A DNA stretch of 7,135 bases from NCBI GenBank assembly GCA_030151725.1, contig JASLDD010000170.1, forward strand, positions 1-7,135, written 5' to 3'. This DNA is from Solirubrobacteraceae bacterium (GTDB lineage: Bacteria > Actinomycetota > Thermoleophilia > Solirubrobacterales > Solirubrobacteraceae). Every line of letters begins with the position of its first letter. The first letter of the stretch is position 1. The notes beneath the pieces are model-generated. The model was given only the letters and a program-made list of their open reading frames with translations. It made no database searches and was not told where the DNA came from. Positions 5,097-7,135 of the stretch are shown piece after piece. Position numbers and translations under genes: made by a program.

Positions 5097-7135
5097 TCAG
5101 CCGCAGCCGGTGTTGTTGCCACACGACGAGCACGTGTAGCAGGACCCGGTGCGTTGCATCATGCCTCCACACTGGCTGCAGGCGGGACCGAGGTCGAGCC
5201 CCTGCAGACGGGCTGGGAGTACAGGCGGAGATTCGGTGAACGAGGCTGTCGGGGCGCTCGAGCCGCCGTTGCCGGACGCCTGAGGCGAGTCGGTCGTGGC
5301 AGCCTCTGCGCTCGGGCCGGCGGTGTCGGATGCCATCACCGACTGGGCCACCTCCTGAGCGGCCTTGCGGGCCCTGACATCGGGCGTGAGGATGCCGAGC
5401 TCCTCCTGTGCGTCGGTGTCCAGGAAGCGCGAGGCGAGCCAGCGCATGATGTAGTCGGGCATCGACTTGGCGAACGGGATCTCGGGGTTGCCGGTGATCC
5501 CCTCCGGCTCAAAGCGCATGTAGCTGAACTTCTGCACGAGCGTTTCGAGCGGCACGCCGTACTGCAGCGAGATCGAGATTGCCGTGGCGAACGAGTTCAT
5601 CATGCCTCTGAGCGTCGATCCCTCCTTGCCTATGTCGGTGAGGAATATCTCGCCCACGCTGCCATCTGCGTACATGCCGGCGGTGATGTAGCCCTCGTGT
5701 CCGCCGATCGAGAACTTGTGCGTCAGCGACTGGCGCTCGCGCGGCATGCGCTTGCGCTTGGGGCCGGCCTCTGCGAGCGCCTTGGCCACGGCCTGCTCCA
5801 CGACTAGGTCGACGTCGACCGGAGCCTGCACGCCCTTCTGCGCATCGGTGCGCAGCGCCTGTGCGGTCTTCGATCCGTCGCGGTAGATCGCCAGTGCCTT
5901 GATGCCGAGGTGCCAGGCCTGGGTGTAGGCGTCGGCGATGTCCTCGACGGTCGCCTCCTGGGGCATGTTGACGGTCTTCGAGATCGCCCCCGAGATGAAC
6001 GGCTGCACGGCTCCCATCATCTTCAGGTGCCCCATGTGGGAGATCGCGCGCTCGCCCACCGCCACGTCGAATACCGGCAGGTGCTCATCGGTGATGCCCG
6101 GTGCGCCGACGATCGTGCCGTGCTCGGCCAGATGCGCCTCGATCTGCTCGATCTGCGGCTCGGAGTAGCCGAGCGTCTGCAGCGCCAGCGGGACTGTGCG
6201 GTTGACGATCGTCATCTGCCCGCCGCCGACAAGCTCCTTGAACTTGACCAGCGAGAAGTCGGGCTCCACGCCGGTCGTGTCGCAGTCCATGAGGAACGAG
6301 ATCGTGCCCGTGGGCGCCAGCACGGTTGCCTGCGCGTTGCGGTAGCCCATCTGCTCTCCCAGCTCGACCGCCTCGTCCCATGAGCGCCGGGCCGCGGCGA
6401 GCAGCTCGCTGTCGACGCTTGCGCTGTCGGGGATCGTGTAGGAGGCGTCGCGGTGCATGCGCATCACGTTGTTGTGGGCCTCGCGGTTCTCCTGGTAGTG
6501 CTCGTACGGGCCGAGCGCACCGGCCACCTCGGCCGAGCGGCGGTATGCCCGCCCGGTCATCAGGGCGGTGATGGCTGCGGCGGCCCCACGTCCGTGGTCG
6601 GAGTCGTATGGCATGCCGTTGCTCATCAGGTAGGCGCCGAGGTTGGCGTAGCCGAGGCCGAGCTGACGGAAGGCGCGCGCGTTGACACCGATCTCCTCGG
6701 TGGGATAGCTGGAGGGGCCGACCACGATCTCCTGCGCCAGCAGCATGATGTCGACGGCGTGCTCGAAGGAGGCCACGTCGAGGGTCCCGTCGGGGCGGCG
6801 GAACTTCATGAGGTTCAGCGAGGCCAGATTGCAGGCCGAGTTGTCGACGTGCATGTACTCGCTGCAGGGGTTCGACGCGTTGATCCGTCCGCTGTTGGGG
6901 GAGGTGTGCCAGTGGTTGATGGTGGTGTCGTACTGGACTCCCGGATCGGCGCACCGCCATGCCGCCTCGGAGATTTCGCGCATCAGCTCGCGCGCCGAGA
7001 TCGGCTCGCCGATGGTGCGCGATGTCAGGTGCCACTCGCCGTCCTGCTCGACCGCGCGCATGAACTCGTCGGTGATGCGCACCGAGTTGTTGGCGTTCTG
7101 GTACTGGATCGACTTGAAGCCGTCGCCGTCGATCG
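5097..7135 (-). CDS. nrdJ: Vitamin B12-dependent (class II) ribonucleotide reductase, partial (N-terminus beyond window)
   Basis: It reduces ribonucleotides to deoxyribonucleotides using a thiyl radical made by adenosylcobalamin, so it needs no oxygen. The frame is open to the right edge; upstream of the in-frame GTG at 7082 it reads YQNANNSV, a normal class II continuation, so that GTG is not the start. Counting from 7082: N71-P-C73-S-E75 is the active-site N-x-C-x-E, C84 in ACNLASLNL fits the second redox Cys, and PTGTIS is at 257-262 with CDTTGVEPDF after it. A TSCPD-type domain spans about 446-555. A low-complexity Ala/Ser/Thr/Pro linker (about 580-625) leads to a C-terminal Cys cluster (C635, C638, C648, C651, C654, C660), zinc-ribbon-like and probably used in re-reduction. 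The first redox Cys is outside the window. Confidence 0.96.
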   Translation of the reverse strand, partial: IDGDGFKSIQYQNANNSVRITDEFMRAVEQDGEWHLTSRTIGEPISARELMREISEAAWRCADPGVQYDTTINHWHTSPNSGRINASNPCSEYMHVDNSACNLASLNLMKFRRPDGTLDVASFEHAVDIMLLAQEIVVGPSSYPTEEIGVNARAFRQLGLGYANLGAYLMSNGMPYDSDHGRGAAAAITALMTGRAYRRSAEVAGALGPYEHYQENREAHNNVMRMHRDASYTIPDSASVDSELLAAARRSWDEAVELGEQMGYRNAQATVLAPTGTISFLMDCDTTGVEPDFSLVKFKELVGGGQMTIVNRTVPLALQTLGYSEPQIEQIEAHLAEHGTIVGAPGITDEHLPVFDVAVGERAISHMGHLKMMGAVQPFISGAISKTVNMPQEATVEDIADAYTQAWHLGIKALAIYRDGSKTAQALRTDAQKGVQAPVDVDLVVEQAVAKALAEAGPKRKRMPRERQSLTHKFSIGGHEGYITAGMYADGSVGEIFLTDIGKEGSTLRGMMNSFATAISISLQYGVPLETLVQKFSYMRFEPEGITGNPEIPFAKSMPDYIMRWLASRFLDTDAQEELGILTPDVRARKAAQEVAQSVMASDTAGPSAEAATTDSPQASGNGGSSAPTASFTESPPVLPARLQGLDLGPACSQCGGMMQRTGSCYTCSSCGNNTGCG

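Noticed and set aside
6085..7035. 316-codon minus-strand frame inside nrdJ
   Set aside because: Arg/Pro/Gly-rich translation of nrdJ in another frame on the same strand.
1..7135. CRISPR array, tRNA/rRNA, IS element or riboswitch
   Set aside because: No regularly spaced repeats, cloverleaf, transposase frame or recognisable aptamer was found; the only long inverted repeat (1-224) lies within rfbC and has no transposase.

Overview
High-GC bacterial DNA with closely packed genes, short 5' gaps and some GTG/TTG start options. A class II (B12-dependent) ribonucleotide reductase of actinobacterial type, a heme A synthase with an E-x-x-N motif, a tailless 91-residue HU and glycan enzymes together suggest an actinobacterium, possibly of the Thermoleophilia/Solirubrobacterales kind. 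That placement is inference from protein flavour; no rRNA or tRNA is present.

Layout. 1-224 is a perfect inverted repeat (100-bp arms, 24-nt spacer) made from one piece of a dTDP-4-dehydrorhamnose 3,5-epimerase (rfbC) gene. It looks like a fold-back chimera at the window or contig edge, so only the C-terminal part of rfbC is intact on the + strand (to 343). Five bases later comes ctaA (heme A synthase, 349-1386), then hup (HU nucleoid protein, 1482-1757) with a clear Shine-Dalgarno site and a strong hairpin terminator. The gap after hup holds a small palindrome and a 13-bp bulged hairpin that covers a candidate ribosome binding site and TTG codon. Next is an unrecognised 148-residue basic protein (1932-2378). 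A two-gene unit follows: a NeuD/PglD-type sugar O/N-acyltransferase (2440-3048) and a family 2 glycosyltransferase with an N-terminal coiled coil (3048-4001), coupled by a TGATG overlap.

On the minus strand, a class II ribonucleotide reductase (nrdJ) enters from the right edge and ends at 5097. It is followed 40 nt later by a DegT/DnrJ/EryC1 sugar aminotransferase (5056-3914), which converges with and overlaps the glycosyltransferase by 88 bp.

How they fit together. The aminotransferase, acyltransferase and glycosyltransferase could form an amino-sugar, N-acyl-sugar and transfer module for a surface glycan, with rfbC supplying dTDP-rhamnose. ctaA (respiration), hup (chromosome structure) and nrdJ (dNTP synthesis) are housekeeping genes around it. 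I see no clearly new molecular system. The items most worth checking are the fold-back palindrome, the hairpin over the ribosome binding site, the antisense-overlapping gene ends and the split glycan module.
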